Shown here: positions 5,871 through 6,151 of the stretch, piece after piece | Numbering within the stretch: position 1 is the stretch's first letter | Layout of the letters: the number at the start of each line of letters is the position of its first letter | Origin: CAYJDR01 sp964368965 | GTDB lineage: Bacteria; Chrysiogenota; Deferribacteres; Deferribacterales; Mucispirillaceae | NCBI GenBank assembly: GCA_964368965.1 | Contig: CAYJDR010000075.1 | Coordinates: 1-6,151, forward strand | DNA length: 6,151 nt | Direction: 5' to 3' | Notes under the pieces: generated by a model | What the model was told of the DNA's origin: nothing | The model's input: the letters and a program-made list of their open reading frames with translations, nothing else | Databases searched by the model: none | Position numbers and translations under genes: made by a program

Positions 5871-6151
5871 ATGTCTGATGAAAAGCAAAATCAAGATGCT
5901 CTGCAAATTGTAAACGACCCTAAGAATAGGATATCTGCAGAGGCAGAAGTCCAAGAGGAAACAACTTCTGGAATGTCTAGACGTGATTTATTAAAATATA
6001 GTGGAGCTGCGGCTGCCGCATTATCTGTTGCTGGCTCTGCTGCGACAGGGTTTGAGCTTGCACGCACTGGCGATGCATATACTGGCTGGGGCAACACTGC
6101 ACTTGGCAAAGATATGTTTTTCAACCGTGAGCCATTCCGTGCTGAAACGGC
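5871..6151 (+). CDS. Tat-exported protein, probable reductive dehalogenase catalytic subunit (RdhA), 5' part only
   Basis: Only the first 93 codons are present; the gene continues past the right edge. Residues 1-34 are a polar, acidic leader. Then come the twin-arginine motif S36-R-R-D-L-L-K42 and an Ala-rich hydrophobic segment (about 45-60), which together form a Tat signal that would send a folded, cofactor-bearing protein to the periplasm or outer membrane face. After it, YTGWGNTALGKDMFFNREPF (70-89) resembles the stretch following the signal in respiratory reductive dehalogenases, as I remember that family. Those proteins are usually about 450-550 residues, with a corrinoid-binding core and two 4Fe-4S clusters, all of which would lie outside the window. 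Expression should depend on sigma-54 and the divergent activator. Another Tat-exported oxidoreductase is the main alternative. The CDS call is strong and the RdhA identity moderate. Confidence 0.75.
   Translation, partial: MSDEKQNQDALQIVNDPKNRISAEAEVQEETTSGMSRRDLLKYSGAAAAALSVAGSAATGFELARTGDAYTGWGNTALGKDMFFNREPFRAET

Noticed and set aside
5891..6124. Open reading frame on the minus strand opposite the Tat-signal gene
   Set aside because: It is antisense to a gene with a Tat signal, consensus ribosome binding site and sigma-54 promoter, and it shows no recognisable domain.

Overview
The window comes from an AT-rich Gram-negative bacterium, most likely a proteobacterium. The support is a sigma-54 activator, a twin-arginine (Tat) exported protein and capsule/LPS-type sugar chemistry. 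The genus cannot be fixed from the sequence. Six protein genes are credible: five on the minus strand, and one on the plus strand that runs off the right edge. No rRNA, tRNA, CRISPR or insertion sequence was seen.

Left part (38-3647, minus strand). Four tightly coupled genes are read from right to left. They are a nucleotidyltransferase-like/APH-kinase-like fusion, a small HAD phosphatase of the EcbF/BcbF capsule type, a BcbE-like nucleotidyltransferase with an intact G-x-G-x-R signature, and a glycosyltransferase-like protein. The first two junctions are 8-base overlaps (ATGACTAA, ATGAGTAA) and the third is a 4-base ATGA overlap, so this is clearly one operon with translational coupling. The set resembles pathways that phosphorylate a small hydroxylated compound, activate it with a nucleotide and transfer it to a surface polysaccharide. 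The actual compound is unknown.

Middle (3648-3754). This 107-base gap carries the likely promoter of the operon and a small AT-rich inverted repeat. No convincing terminator was seen for the regulator gene that ends at 3755.

Right part (3755-6151). An AcoR/DhaR-like sigma-54 activator (652 aa, minus strand) is divergent from a Tat-signal protein (plus strand, first 93 codons present). The 157-base gap between them holds a near-ideal -24/-12 sigma-54 promoter facing the Tat gene, with a perfect 16-base palindrome and a degenerate second copy exactly 21 bases away, placed where activator sites are expected. The N-terminus of the Tat protein recalls respiratory reductive dehalogenases (RdhA). 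That identification is from memory of the family and needs the missing C-terminal part. The simplest reading is a substrate-induced respiratory enzyme switched on by its divergent sigma-54 activator, lying next to an unrelated surface-polysaccharide operon.
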